NCBI GenBank assembly: GCA_030490835.1
Contig: CM059977.1
Span: 35,547,676-35,611,675 of the forward strand
Reading direction: 5' to 3'
From: Annona cherimola
Lineage: Eukaryota > Streptophyta > Magnoliopsida > Magnoliales > Annonaceae
DNA: 64,000 nt
In this document: positions 33,601-45,500 of the stretch, piece by piece
How the letters are laid out: each line of letters starts with the position of its first letter
Numbering within the stretch: the stretch's first letter is position 1
Notes under the pieces: generated by a model
The model's input: the letters and a program-made list of their open reading frames with translations, nothing else
What the model was told of the DNA's origin: nothing
Database searches by the model: none
Translations under genes and position numbers: made by a program

Positions 33601-33732
33601 TGTAGAAAATCGTGATATATGTTTGGAATATGTGAGAACAGAAGATCAAATTGCAGATTTTTTACCAAACCTCTAGCAAAAGAACTATTTTATAAAATTA
33701 GAAATGATATGGGTATGCTAGAATTAACTTAG
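30680..33732 (+). pseudogene. Sirevirus A pol, broken
   Basis: Protease motif MDSGCSRHMTG at 30710, then pre-integrase (WHKRLGHINM), integrase core (MDLYGSSD…VIVDDFSRF), RT ([38 protein letters not shown], and YVDDIIF after a stop) and RNase H ([29 protein letters not shown]). It is interrupted by stops at 30929, 30950, 31442, 31862, 32169 and 32783, among others, and by small shifts near 31717 and 32570. Several stops are G-to-A or C-to-T changes relative to Sirevirus B. Pol is in the +1 frame relative to the gag end. Confidence 0.88.
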
Positions 33733-34007
33733 ACAAGCACACGCTGAAGGAGAGCACAGTTTCAAGGGGAGCAGCCCCGCCATTCTCAAAGGATTAAACT
33801 GCTCCATATCTATTTTTGATCAATTGACAAAAAGGGGGAGAAGAGATCGGGATTTGAGTCTCCGTCTTAAATGTTTGTATGAATGATTTTAACTTGTGAT
33901 TTATTGGAAATGTATGTTAAAAATCAAAATGCAAAAATAGTTTGTTTTAAAGACATTGAGAAGTATATATTCAAATCAGTCTTATCAATCATCAAAAAGG
34001 GGGAGAT

Positions 34008-35079
34008 TGTTGGAAATATATAGAAAATAAGCCAAGACTATATTTTGATGATTAACAAATCAATTTGAGTAAGTTTTGGTTACTAACATGTTTGTGAAAT
34101 GATTGAAGGTTATAAAAATGAAGAATATGAAGCATGGAAAGTCAAGTCGATTTCCAAGTCGACTCAGGCATCGACTTAGGCCAAGTCGACTCCAGTAGCG
34201 ACTTCAGCTCGTCATTTTCGTCTAGAGTTGAAAATGGGGAACCAAGCTACCGAAGTCGCAAACGAAGTCGACTCCAGCTTCGAATTCGAGGCGTCATTTT
34301 CATCCAGAGTTGAAATCGGGGACGAGAGCTGTCAAAGTCGCATCCCAAGTCGACTCCGCATGCGACTTGGGTGAAGTCGCAGACTAAGTTGACTCCAGCT
34401 TCGACTTCAGTACAGAAATTGCTGAACGAGTTAATTCAATGACAGATTTGAATGGAGATGAAGATCAAGACAACTCAAACACTCAAATGAAGATCAAATG
34501 GAGAATCAAAGCAATCAGGGTTACATGAATTCATCATGTTGGATCATGAACACTTACTTGGACATCTTTCATGCATTCTAAGATTCAAGTACTCAAGAAC
34601 TCAAGAAAAGGAATCCAAGGTTTTCTATGTAAATAATCATACAGTGTTCCAAAGAGATATAAATCAAGGAAGAACAATCAATATGAAGAAAATCAAGTGA
34701 TCAAAGTCATCTCTGAAGATTTCAAGTTCAACTAGCAAGCTGAAGAAGTGAAGTCGCACCCGAAGTCGACTTCACCTGCGACACCACTTACCTCCAAACG
34801 TTCGAATTCCCTCGTAAATTATATAAGGCATTCAATATGAATGAGGAGGGTAGCTGAGAATTCATTGTTTGAGCATAACTCTCATCTTTAAGAGCTTTAA
34901 GTGATCAAGTCAACATTTACAAGTACAAAGAGCTGCTTGCTGAATCTCTAAGCCTACACTACAAGTTTTTCTCTGCGCCAAATCTGCCTCTACACAACAG
35001 TAAAGTGTAGAAACTTTCTTTCATTTTTATTGTTGTATTGAACTTGATTTAGTTTGGGTAACTAAGATCAAGTGTAAGC
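34008..35079 (+). repeat. Sirevirus A 3' LTR, left part
   Basis: Starts after the purine tract AAAAAGGGGGAGAT. Collinear with 27053 onward, with two internal deletions in the hairpin modules (near 34185-34285 and 34780-34790). Interrupted at 35079 by the inverted solo LTR; it resumes at 53139 and ends 53501. Confidence 0.88.
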
Positions 35080-35348
35080 TGTTGGTCCCGAGTTGATGGC
35101 AAAACCCAAGAGGGGAGGGGTGAATTGGGTATTTAAAATTTATAACAGAAACTGAACCCCGGATTAATCTAGTCCCCTTAATGAAGAAATGAAATGAAAA
35201 ATAATATAATGTAGAGAGCAGGAATATAAATCAAGCACACAGGATTTTTATAGTGGTTCGGGCAACCTCCCTACTCCACTCTTCCAAGCTCACACTCCTT
35301 GTGACTTGGGTTCCAATATTGTATTCTCTCAATACAATTAGAGCCACT

Positions 35349-35975
35349 TGTCACGTCCCAAATATTTTAGTAGAGGTTATCAAGGAAACCTCTACGCAAT
35401 TGTAGAGAAATCATGAAGGTGCCGGAGTTCTCTAGAAAGTTCTAGAGAACTCATGAAGGTGCCGGAGTTCTCTAGAAAGTTCTAGAGAAGAAGAGTGTAG
35501 AGAATTCTAGAACCTTCCAGACCTCTCTTGAATCCTCTAAGAGCTCCAAGAAGTTCAAGACTCTTCAGGAGAATTCTAGAGAATTCCAAAGAGGAGGTGG
35601 GAAGATTCTAGAAAGCGATCCTAGCCGTCCACTTACGGACACATGTCAGAATCCGAGGAGCTCCAAGGAAAGGGAAGAGCCTATAAAAGGGGGAGAGAGC
35701 TCATTTTCTCCACATCAACCAAACCCCACACACACCAACTCAAGAGCACCCAAGCTCCCAAAAGAGAGTTCCCTTGTAGTCTTCTAGTCTTCTTGTAAAG
35801 AGCCTTCAAGTAATACAAGTTCCTTTGTTCCTAAGTGCTCTCCTCTTTTGCCCACTACTCTCTACCATCACTTTCTCAAGTGTTTGGTCCGGTTTAGGCT
35901 GACTTAGTCCTCACAAGGGTGTGAGCAAGCTAAGTGCCGCACAAGTTCAGGGTTGTAAAGTCCCAGCTTGTGACA
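35349..35975 (+). repeat. Gypsy 5' LTR with heat-shock-element repeats
   Basis: 627 bp. Contains two tandem copies of a 40-bp unit (about 35411-35490), each with CTAGAAAGTTCTAG, and a further CTAGAACCTTCCAG at 35507-35520. All three fit the plant heat-shock-element consensus CTnGAAnnTTCnAG. TATAAAA lies at 35683-35689, so transcription should start near 35715. Confidence 0.9.
35432..35520 (+). promoter_or_regulatory. Three heat-shock-element matches in the gypsy 5' LTR
   Basis: CTAGAAAGTTCTAG at 35432-35445 and 35472-35485, and CTAGAACCTTCCAG at 35507-35520. Each fits CTnGAAnnTTCnAG at every fixed position, the site bound by heat-shock factors. They lie 160-250 bp upstream of the TATA box, a usual position for such elements. 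Function is inferred from sequence only. Confidence 0.7.
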
Positions 35976-35977
35976 GT

Positions 35978-35990
35978 TGGTATCAGAGCC
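35978..35990 (+). other. Primer-binding site of the gypsy element
   Basis: TGGTATCAGAGCC, complementary to initiator tRNA-Met, two bases after the LTR. Confidence 0.9.
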
Positions 35991-36009
35991 ACGTTACATA
36001 GAGGAGATC

Positions 36010-38037
36010 ATGGACCCCTCAAGCCTTACTGATGTAGAAACCCGAGCAAGCAAGATCAAGAGGTCATCATCCAAGGACGCTATCGCAGCCATGGAGGGAA
36101 GGATGGAACGGGTAGAGCAAGCTATCAAGGTGATGGCCGAACAGCTCAACCGTATTGTTCCACGTCTCGACGAGCTTACATCCATGAGGGACGATGGAGA
36201 GCTCTGAGAAGATATGATGGTAGGCATCAACTCTACTGCCGGCATGCTGTGTCAAGAGATGGATGGTAAGCTTGAATATTTACTTGAACGGGTTGAAGCA
36301 TTAGAGGACCTAGACACTCGGGTGTCCATCTTGGAGGCCGATATGAAGGCTCAAAAGGAGGATATGGTGTTGTGTAAGGCGGCGGTCGCCTCACGAGCCA
36401 CGGGGACACCAGACTTGGTAAGGGTGGATGCTCCTAAACCCAAATCCTATGGTGGGAAGAGGGATGCTACGGAGCTAAACAACTTCTTATGGGGACTAGA
36501 GCAGTATTTTGAATATTTGGGAATAGAGGATGACGGAAGGAAGATCCGCACTGCAACTCTCTACCTCACTGATTCGGCCCAGACCTGGTGGAGACGTCGA
36601 AGAGAAGACATCCAAAAAGGTATGGTTCGTATCTCCACTTGGGAAGAATACAAACATGATTTTAAAGCCCAGTTTTATCCTAAGGATGCGGAGGATGAGG
36701 CAAGAGCCAAACTTCGAAGGCTTAAGCATACAGGCACGATCAGGGACTATGTTGATGAGTTCACTAAGACATCCCTTGAAATCCCTGATTTGCCTGAGGA
36801 GCTTAAGAAGTTCTTCTTCATGGATGGATTACAACCATGGGCGAAGCAGGAACTAGTACGCCAAAATGTACAAGATCTTGCTTCGGCCATAGCTGCTGCC
36901 GAAAGTTTGGTTGAATTCAAGAAAGGAGAACCCTCCAAGTTCAAGGATAAGAAAGGATATAAGAGGAATAGTGGGGGAGAGAAGGGTGACAAGCTAAGAG
37001 CCCTAACTCATGGTAAACAATATGACCCCAAAAATAAGGGCAAGGCAAAAGGATCCTCCAAACCAGTCAGCTGTTTTATATGTGACGGTCCCCATTATGC
37101 GGCCGAGTGCCCAAAGAGGAAATCCCTGAGTGCTCTGGTGACACAATTTGATGAGAAGCTCCGTGAAGACCCAAACAAGGAGATCAGGATGGGATCTCTA
37201 CAATTCTTGAACGCAGTCGCTAGTGTCAAGCCACCAACGCCATTAGCCAAGGGGCTAATGTACGCGCCTGTAAAGATAAATGACAAGGAAAGTCAAGCCT
37301 TGATTGACACAGGCGCAACACATAACTTTGTGACCAAGGAGGAGGCCAAGAGGATAGGCCTTAAGATCACAAAGGAGGGAGGGTGGCTGAAGACTGTGAA
37401 TACCACAGCCAAACCTGCGGTGGGTATGACTCGAGACGTAGAGATGACTGTTGGAGAATGGAAGGGCAAGGTCGATCTATCAGTGGTACACATGGATGAT
37501 TTTTCCATGGTTCTAGGACTGGAGTTCCTAGATAAGGTACGAGCTCTTCCTCTCCCCTGTGTCAACTCTTTATGCATCATGGGTGGCAAAGAAGCATGCA
37601 TGGTACCCTTGAGGAGGGAAATCGAATCAAAGGGTAAAACTTTATCAGCAATGCAACTTTCTAAGGGTCTCAAGAGGAAGGAACCTACATACCTTGCGAC
37701 CTTGAAGATGGATGATAATCCCAGTCCTCTTGAGATCCCCAAGGAGATAGGTGCAGTCCTTGAGGAATACAAGGACGTGATGCCACCCGAGTTACCCAAG
37801 AAGTTACCACCTCAGCGGGAGGTGGATCACAAGATTCAGCTGGAGCCTGGAGCGAGGCCCCCAGCCATGGTACCATATCGGATGTCGCCGAAAGAGTTGG
37901 ATGAACCGAAAAAGCAGTTAAAGGACCTACTAGATGCTGGCTTCATTCAGCCATCCAAAGCCCCATATGGTGCACCGGTGCTCTCCAAAAGAAGCATGAT
38001 GGATCGTTGCGGCTCTGCATTGACTATCGAGCGTTAA
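36010..38037 (+). pseudogene. Gypsy gag, protease and start of RT, with one stop and one shift
   Basis: The best start is ATG 36010 (MDPSSLTD). An N-terminal coiled-coil-like stretch (MERVEQAIKVMAEQLNRI) is cut by TGA 36205-36207; the same frame then continues unbroken to 38037. Retrotransposon gag occupies about 36460-36870 (TWWRRRREDI, EEYKHDFKAQFYP). A CCHC-like knuckle with three residues before His (CFICDGPHYAAEC) lies at about 37072-37110. Protease motif LIDTGATHNFV is at about 37300. The start of RT reads APYGAPVL near 37960. A one-base loss near 37985 throws the frame out and the open frame ends at 38035-38037. RT continues in another frame from 38007. Confidence 0.88.
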
Positions 38038-39422
38038 ACAAAGTCACTACAAAGAATAAGTATCCTATTCCATTGATCGCTGATCTCTTCGATCAACTTG
38101 GTGGAGCGAGGTATTTCACCAAACTAGACTTACGGTCGGGGTACTATCAAGTTCGTATTGCTAAAGGTGATGAACCAAAGACAACCTGCGTAACAAGGTA
38201 CGGATCCTACGAGTTCTTGGTTATGCCTTTTGGACTCACCAACGCCCCAGCCACTTTTTGCACTCTCATGAATAATATCTTCCATCCCTACTTGGATAAA
38301 TTCGTGGTAGTATATCTAGATGATATTGTGGTCTATAGTACCACCCTGGAAGAACATATTCAACACTTGAAGAAGGTCTTCCAAATCCTCCGGGAGAATG
38401 AGCTTTATATCAAGAAAGAGAAATGCTCCTTTGCCCAAAAGGAAGTCTCTTTCTTAGGACATAAGATAAGGGATGGAGAGTTAAGCATGGATGGGGAAAA
38501 AGTGAAGGCTATTCTAGATTGGAGTCCACCAACTACAGTACCCCAACTTCGGTCCTTCCTTGGACTAGTCAATTATTATCGGCGATTCATTAAGGGATAC
38601 TCCCGGATAGTCGCCCCACTTACTGACTTACTTAAGAAGGGAAGAGCATGGGTATGGTCAGACAAATGTCAGGAGGCTTTTGATGAACTCAAAAGGGCAA
38701 TCACTGAAGAGCCCGTATTGAAGTTGCCAGACTATGGCAAAATGTTTGAAGTACACACGGATGCCTCCAACTTTGCCATTGGTGGGGTATTGATGCAAGA
38801 AGGACATCCTATTGCTTTTGAAAGTCGTAAGCTTAACGACACTGAAAAGCGATATACGGTACAAGAGAAGGAAATGACCGCGGTAGTTCATTGCCTTCGT
38901 ACATGGAGACATTATCTCCTCGGCTCCCACTTTATTATCAAGACCGATAATGTGGCTACTAGTTACTTTCAAACTCAGAAAAAGTTTAGCCAAAAGCAAG
39001 CACGGTGGCAAGACTTCTTAGTTGAGTTTGATTATCTGATGGAGTATAAGCCTGAAAGAGTGAATCATGTGGCCGACGCCCTTAGCCGCAAAGCAGAGCT
39101 TGCTGCCATCAGTCAGCCCATGTGTTCTATGATAAATCGTATAAAAGAAGGGATGACTCATGATCCTCTCGCTTCAAGGATCATAGAGATGGCAAAAGAA
39201 GGAAAAACAAGACGATTCTGGCTAAAGGGTGAACTATTATTCACTAAGGGCGATAGATTATATGTGCCAAAGTGGGGGAGCCTAAGAAAGGAGATAATTC
39301 GAGAGTGTCATGACTCAAGATGGGTGGGGCATCCTGGCATGACACGTACCTTGGCCTTAGTTGGCCAAGCTTATTACTGGCCCCAGCAACGAGACGACGT
39401 GGAGTCGTATGTGCGTACATGC
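38007..39422 (+). pseudogene. Gypsy RT, RNase H and first half of the integrase finger
   Basis: Open frame continuing pol after the shift. [43 protein letters not shown], and the catalytic YLDDI at about 38315. RNase H of Ty3 type: [13 protein letters not shown] (about 38757), [15 protein letters not shown]. The integrase zinc finger begins with [17 protein letters not shown] (two histidines) and reaches the first cysteine of the CxxC pair, codon 39420-39422, immediately after which Sirevirus B is inserted. The remaining two thirds of integrase lie 10.4 kb away at 49875. Confidence 0.9.
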
Positions 39423-41163
39423 TGTTGGAAACAATGTTTAAAACAATAAAATTGACCAAATCTTGAGTTTTGATGATTAACAAGAACTAATTTTGAGTAT
39501 ATAAAAGGTACTAATATGTTTGCTAAATGTTTAAGGAAAGCAAAGAGGTCAAGTCGATCTCCAAGTCGACTTAGACTTCGACTTGGGTGAAGTCGATCCC
39601 AAAGTCGACTCAAATATCGACTTGAGAATGAATCCCAAAAAGCAACAGGTGAAGTCGCAGGTCAAGTCGACTCCACTTGCGACTTGGAAAGTCAAGTCGC
39701 AGACGAAGTCGACTCCAGCATCGACTTGGAGTATCCAGAGCTGAAAAGTGGAAACGAACATAACGAAGTCGCAAACGAAGTCGACTCCAGGTGCGACTTG
39801 GGTGAAGTCGCAGGCCAGGTCGACTCCATCCACGACTTGAGATGTTCAAACTTTCAAAGATGCAGTTTTCAAGATATTCAAGAGGATTTATCACTCAAGT
39901 CCAAGGAATCAAGATGAAAAACAAATGAGTCAATTTCAAAGTCAAGAATCATGTTCTACATTCAAATCAAGTCTATCAAGCTCAAAGCAAATCTTCAAGC
40001 TAGCTTCCAAATGGAGTAATACCTAAGTCATAAAGACCAAGTGAGTCCAAAGCAAAGCAAGGAACATACATATAATGTGCAAGGACTCAAAGCTTTCAAA
40101 TGGTTTGCAAGATTCAAGACACTTCAAGAAGATCAAGGCATTTTTGCAATAGACCAAGCCAAGTCGCAACCCAAGTCGACTTCAGGATCAACTTGAGTTA
40201 AAGTCTGAAAGCCAAGTCGACCCAAGTCTCAGACTTGAGTTTCTGAAGAACCCAAGTCGCAGGCCAAGTCGACTCCATGTGCGACTTGGAAGCCAAGTCG
40301 CAGGCCAAGTCGACTTCATCTTAGACTTGGAGAATAACGGTCAAATTTTTGAACGTTGGAGTTCATTTATTGCACGCCACCACTTCTACAACGTCCATAT
40401 TTTCCTCAATCTATAAAAGGACATTCAAATGAACGTGAGAAGAAGTAAGTGAAACTACTCTAAGGATCATAGAGAGAAAAGAAGTGCAAGAAAGACTTTC
40501 AAATCCCTTTTCTCCATATTTGAGTGTTTCAAAGGAAGAAAGAGCTTCAAACTGCAAGTTGCTTCAACGATCATCATTCCAGCTGTCTTTGATTTCTTCC
40601 TCGAGCTCAAAACTGCCTACACAAATCTGTAAAGTGTAGTTTTTATTCATTTCTTTATTTGGTTGTATAAATCTTGATTTAGCTTGGGTAGCTAAGATCA
40701 AGTGTATGCAAAGTAGGGTGTGATTGGAGTGAGACTCATCACCTACTTGTGCAAATAGTTGTTTATGCCCCCTAGAGCTTTGAATCTAGAAGAGAGCAAG
40801 TGGCTCTAGTTGTTTATGCCCCCTAGAGCTAGAATCTAGAAGAGAGCAAGTGGCTCTAGTTGTATATGCCCCCTAGAGCTGGAATCTAGAAGAGAGCGGT
40901 GACTCTAAGTGTATTCGTGGAATACATAGTGGAACCCAAGTCACAACAGAGTGTGAGCTTGGAAGAGTGGAGTAGGGAAGGTTTGCCCGAACCACTATAA
41001 ATCTTGTGTCATATTTCTTTTTACTGCTTTATCTTTATTGCTCTCTAGCTCTTTTCAAAAGGGGATTAATTATTCAAGGGGTTAAGATTTTTGATTTACC
41101 AAAAGAAATTTTAAAGAACCCAATTCACCCCTCCCCTCTTGGGTTTAGCCATCAACTCGGGAC
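39423..41163 (+). repeat. Sirevirus B 5' LTR (3' edge deleted)
   Basis: Collinear with 48124-49864. Hairpin modules lie at 39550-39840 and 40160-40335, with TATAAAAG at 40412-40419. A roughly 52-bp unit starting TATGCCCCCTAGAGCT is present three times (about 40764-40905). The LTR stops at CTCGGGAC; the final CAACA and everything up to mid-gag are absent. Confidence 0.9.
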
Positions 41164-42576
41164 AGAAAATTTTAGAATGCTAGAACAGAAAATATTTCTG
41201 AAATGTTCGCTAGATTCTCAAAAATCACTAATGCTTTAAAAGGTCTTGGAAAGGCTATTTCTGAATTTGAGCAGGTTATGAAGATCTTAAGAGCTCTACC
41301 GGAATCATGGACTCCAAAGATCACTGCAATAGAAGAAGCCAAAGACCTAAACACTTTAAAGCTTGAAGACTTAATTAGCTCACTCATGTCACATGAGCTA
41401 ATTAAGAGAAGAAATGAAGATCAACATAGGGGAAAAAGAGCAATCGCCTTGAAAGCCGCACAAGACACTGACGATACCTCCTCTTCTCAAAACGACGACG
41501 AGATTGCCCTACTCACAAAACGTTTCAGAAAATTTGTGAGAAAAGGCAAAAATTTCAGAGGTTTCAAAGAAAGAACTCCCAAAGAGAAGAAGAAAGAATC
41601 GACCAAATGTTACCGATGCGGCGGTTCGGGACATATACAAGCTCAATGTCCAACTCCCGAAGAGAGCAAGGCAAAAGAACAAAGAAAGGATCGAGGGGAC
41701 TACAAAAGATTCCAAAAATACAAAGGTAGAGGCATGTACGTAAACGATGAGGAATCTACAACGAGTAACTCCTCAACCGACGAAAACGAGGCAGAAGAAT
41801 GTGCAAGAATTTGCTGCATGGCACAAATCGAACAAGAAGAACGAATTACCTCAACAAAATGCACAAGCGATGAAGAGGTAAGTTCCAAACTCTCCCATTC
41901 TAAATCAAGTTTTACTTCCTTTCAAGAATGCCTCAAATGTACTGAATTAGATGAGCTACAAACTGCATATGATTCATTATATGAAGAAATGAAGAAATTA
42001 GGAAGCAAGTTTACAATTAAGAAAAGACAATGTGATGCAACAATAATTGTAAATGGTAAACTTGCAGAAAGATTAGACAAATTGAAAGATGAAAATGATC
42101 TGCTAAAAAAGGAGAACAAATCATTAAATGAATCATTAGCCAAGTTCTCTAATCCAGGAGAAAGCGTCAAAATGTTTTTAAATATGACCTCCTAAACACA
42201 TAAAAGAGGTCTTGGGTATCATACATTTGAGCAAGGAGAAAGTAGCAAATCAAATTTACAAATATTTGAGAAACGTCAAACTAAAAATGCATCTATATAC
42301 AAGCCACAGAAGAAAAATTTTAAGTGGACTAGAAGACCAATAATGGAACCATTGCATACTTGGAGGCCTACTCCAAGATTACCTATGGCTTGTAATTTCT
42401 GCAATAAAATGGGTCACAAAACTTACAAGTGTAATTTTAAGAAATTATATGACCATGGTGCAAAATTAGTTTGGGTTCCAAGAAACACAAGATTTGGGCT
42501 TTCAAAGTTAGAACAACAAAGATTGATCTATATTACTAACCCAAATGGACCCATAAAATGGGTACCAAAAAGATAA
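41164..42576 (+). pseudogene. Sirevirus B gag, 5'-truncated with one stop
   Basis: By comparison with Sirevirus A, roughly the first 130 residues are deleted. The frame is open from 41164 and contains ATG 41203. It has a canonical knuckle CYRCGGSGHIQAQC, acidic and serine-rich spacers and a lysine-rich coiled-coil-like segment (about 41990-42150). TAA 42193-42195 replaces the CAA seen at the same place in A. The same frame then runs to a second cysteine-histidine motif (CNFCNKMGHKTYKC) and ends KWVPKR-TAA at 42574-42576. Gag assembles the particle; this copy could not make a full one. Confidence 0.88.
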
Positions 42577-42598
42577 GATTTATTTCCTTATTTTTCAG

Positions 42599-45500
42599 AC
42601 ATGTTTTAAGGCAAAGGCAAACAATGAATGGTTCATGGATAGCGGTTGCTCAAGGCATATGACCGGTGAAAGAAGTTTGTTTCACAAACTCAAGCCTTGT
42701 AATGATGGAATGGTTGCCTTTGGCAATAATGAAAAAGGTAAAATTAAAGGTAAAGGAAATATACATAGCATTTCAAATGCATGCATGGAAGATGTTTTGT
42801 TTGTTGAAGGACTCAAACACAATTTAATGAGCATTAGCCAATTATGTGATAAAGGATACAAAGTTGTGTTTGAATCATCTATATGTAATGTACTTGATGG
42901 AGAACATATCATGTTTAGTGGTAAAAGACATGGAAACATTTATTTGGTTTCACTTGATGAATTAGATGGTCAATGTCTAATGGACATTGATAATGATCCA
43001 TGGGTTTGGCATAAAAGGCTTGGACATATAAACATGGGAAACATAAAAACCCTATGGAAAAAGAGTTTGGTAGAAGGATTACCAAGATTGAAATATGACA
43101 AAGACAAGATTTGCAAGGCATGTCAATTATCAAAACAACCCAAGATGCCTTTCTCTACCAAAAAGGAAATTTCCACCACCAAGCCACTTGAATTGCTACA
43201 TATGGATCTATACGGGCCATCCGACATTCTAACCGTTGGTGGAAAGAAATATGTATTTGTCATAGTTGATGATTTTTCAAGATTCACATGGATAATTCTC
43301 TTAGCTAGTAAAGATGAAGCCTTCTCTATGTTTGCAACTTTTGTAAATTTGGTGCAAAATGAAAAACAAAGTACTATTGTGACCATAAGAAGCGATCATG
43401 GTGGCGAATTCGAAAACAAACGATTCATGGAATTTTGCAATGAAAAAGGAATTCACCACACATTTTCTGCACCAAGAACTCCACAACAAAATGGAGTAGT
43501 AGAAAGGAAAAATAGAACTATACAAGAGATGGCTAGAACTATGCTAAATGAGAGCAATCTATCCAAGAAATTTTGGGGTGAAGCTGTAAGTACAGCTTGT
43601 CATGTTTTGAACCGAGTTATCATTCGAGCAATCTTGAAAAAGACCCCATATGAACTATGGAAAGGAAGGAAACCAAATATCTCATATTTTCATGCTTTTG
43701 GATGTACATGCTATGTTTTAAACAATGGAAAAACCAATTTGGGCAAATTAGATGCCAAAAGTGATGAGGCTATATTCCTTGGTTATTCATCAAATAGCAA
43801 AGCATATAGAGTATTCAACAAACGAAACCAAGTTGTAGAAGAATCCATACATGTTGTATTTGATGAAATTAACCGATGTCCGAGAAAGGAGGATGAACTA
43901 AGTGATGCAGATGAGACAAAAAGCAAAGAACAACCAAAGGAACTCGAGCTCAAGCCAGAAAATCCAGTGGAGGAAGAGGTAAGTGAAGGTAATGACTCTT
44001 ACAAACCTCCAACTGATTTAAAGTTCAAAAATGTCCATCCAATTGAACAAGTTATTGGAAACATATATGAAGGAGTAAAAACTAGAAGATCAAAACAAAA
44101 CGTTTATGGCCAATATGCGTTTGTATCGAAAATTGAACCAAATACCATTGAACAAGCTCTTAATGATGAAAATTGGGTTATTTCAATGCAAGAAGAGCTA
44201 AATCAATTCGAAAGAAACAATGTATGACATTTAGTTCCTAGACCAAACAATCATACAGTCATTGGTACAAAATGGGTATTTAGGAACAAATTAGACGAAA
44301 GCGGTCTTGTAATTAGAAACAAGGCAAGATTAGTAGCCAAAGGGTATTCCCAAGAAGAAGGAATTGATTTTGAAGAATCGTATGCACCCGTGGCTAGATT
44401 AGAAGCCATACGTATCTTGTTAGCATTCGCTTCACATATGAATTTCAAATTGTTCCAAATGGATGTGAAGAGTGCATTTTTGAATGGCTATTTGAATGAA
44501 GAAGTATATGTTGAACAACCCCCTGGTTTTGAAGATAAGGATCAATCAAAATATGTGTATAAATTGACCAAAGCACTATATGGATTAAAACAAGCTCCAA
44601 GAGCTTGGTATGAAAGGTTGAACAAATTCTTGATTGATCATGAATTTCAAAGAGGGAAAGTAGACACTACTTTGTTCATCAAATATAAAAATAGCAATAT
44701 TTTAATTGTACAAATTTATGTAGATGACATAATCTTCGGTGCTACTGACGAAAATCTATGCCAAGAATTTTCTAAGATTATGCAGAATGAATTCGAAATG
44801 AGCATGATGGGAGAATTAAATTTCTTCTTTGGACTACAAATCAAGCAACAAAGTGAAGGAATATTTCTGAACCAGTCCAAGTATGTCAAAGAGATGCTCA
44901 AGAAATTTGGAATGCAAAATAGCAAAGGGGCAAACACTCCAATGAGCTCAACAATCAAAATCGACACGGATGAAAACGGTAAAAGTATCGATCAAAAGCT
45001 TTATAGGAGCATGATAGGAACTTTGCTTTATTTAACTGCTTCTAGACCCGATATCTTATTTAGTGTTTGTATGTGCTCTAGATTTCAAGCATGTCCCAAA
45101 GAATCACATCTATTTGCTGTAAAAAGAATTTTTAAATATTTGATAAAAACTACAAACCTTGGACTATGGTATCCAAAGGGGTCAACCTTTGATCTAATCG
45201 GCTATTCGGATGCAGATTTTGCCGGATACAAAGTAGATAGAAAGAGTACTAGTGGAACTTGTCAATTTCTTGGACATATGTTGATTTCATGGTATTCAAG
45301 AAAACAAACAAGTGTTGCTCTATCTACTGCGGAAGCCGAATACATAGCCGCCGGTAGTTGTTGTGCCCAATTTCTTTGGATGAAACAGCAATTAAAGGAT
45401 TATGGTATTGATTATGTTGATATTCCTATTAGATGTGATAATACAAGTGCAATTTGTTTGACTAAAAATCCTGTATTGCATTCTAGAACCAAACATATTG

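Noticed and set aside
35411..35490. Tandem 40-bp repeats as a CRISPR-like array
   Set aside because: Units are contiguous without spacers, number two to three, and lie in a plant retrotransposon LTR.
39684..39917. Open frames with repeated EVADEVDS/QVDS-type peptides in the LTRs (also near 5846-6321, 48385, 27879, 52603-53080)
   Set aside because: They are translations of the GTCGAC/GTCGCA repeat modules, occur in several frames on both strands, and lie in U3, outside the expected RNA start. No protein is supported.
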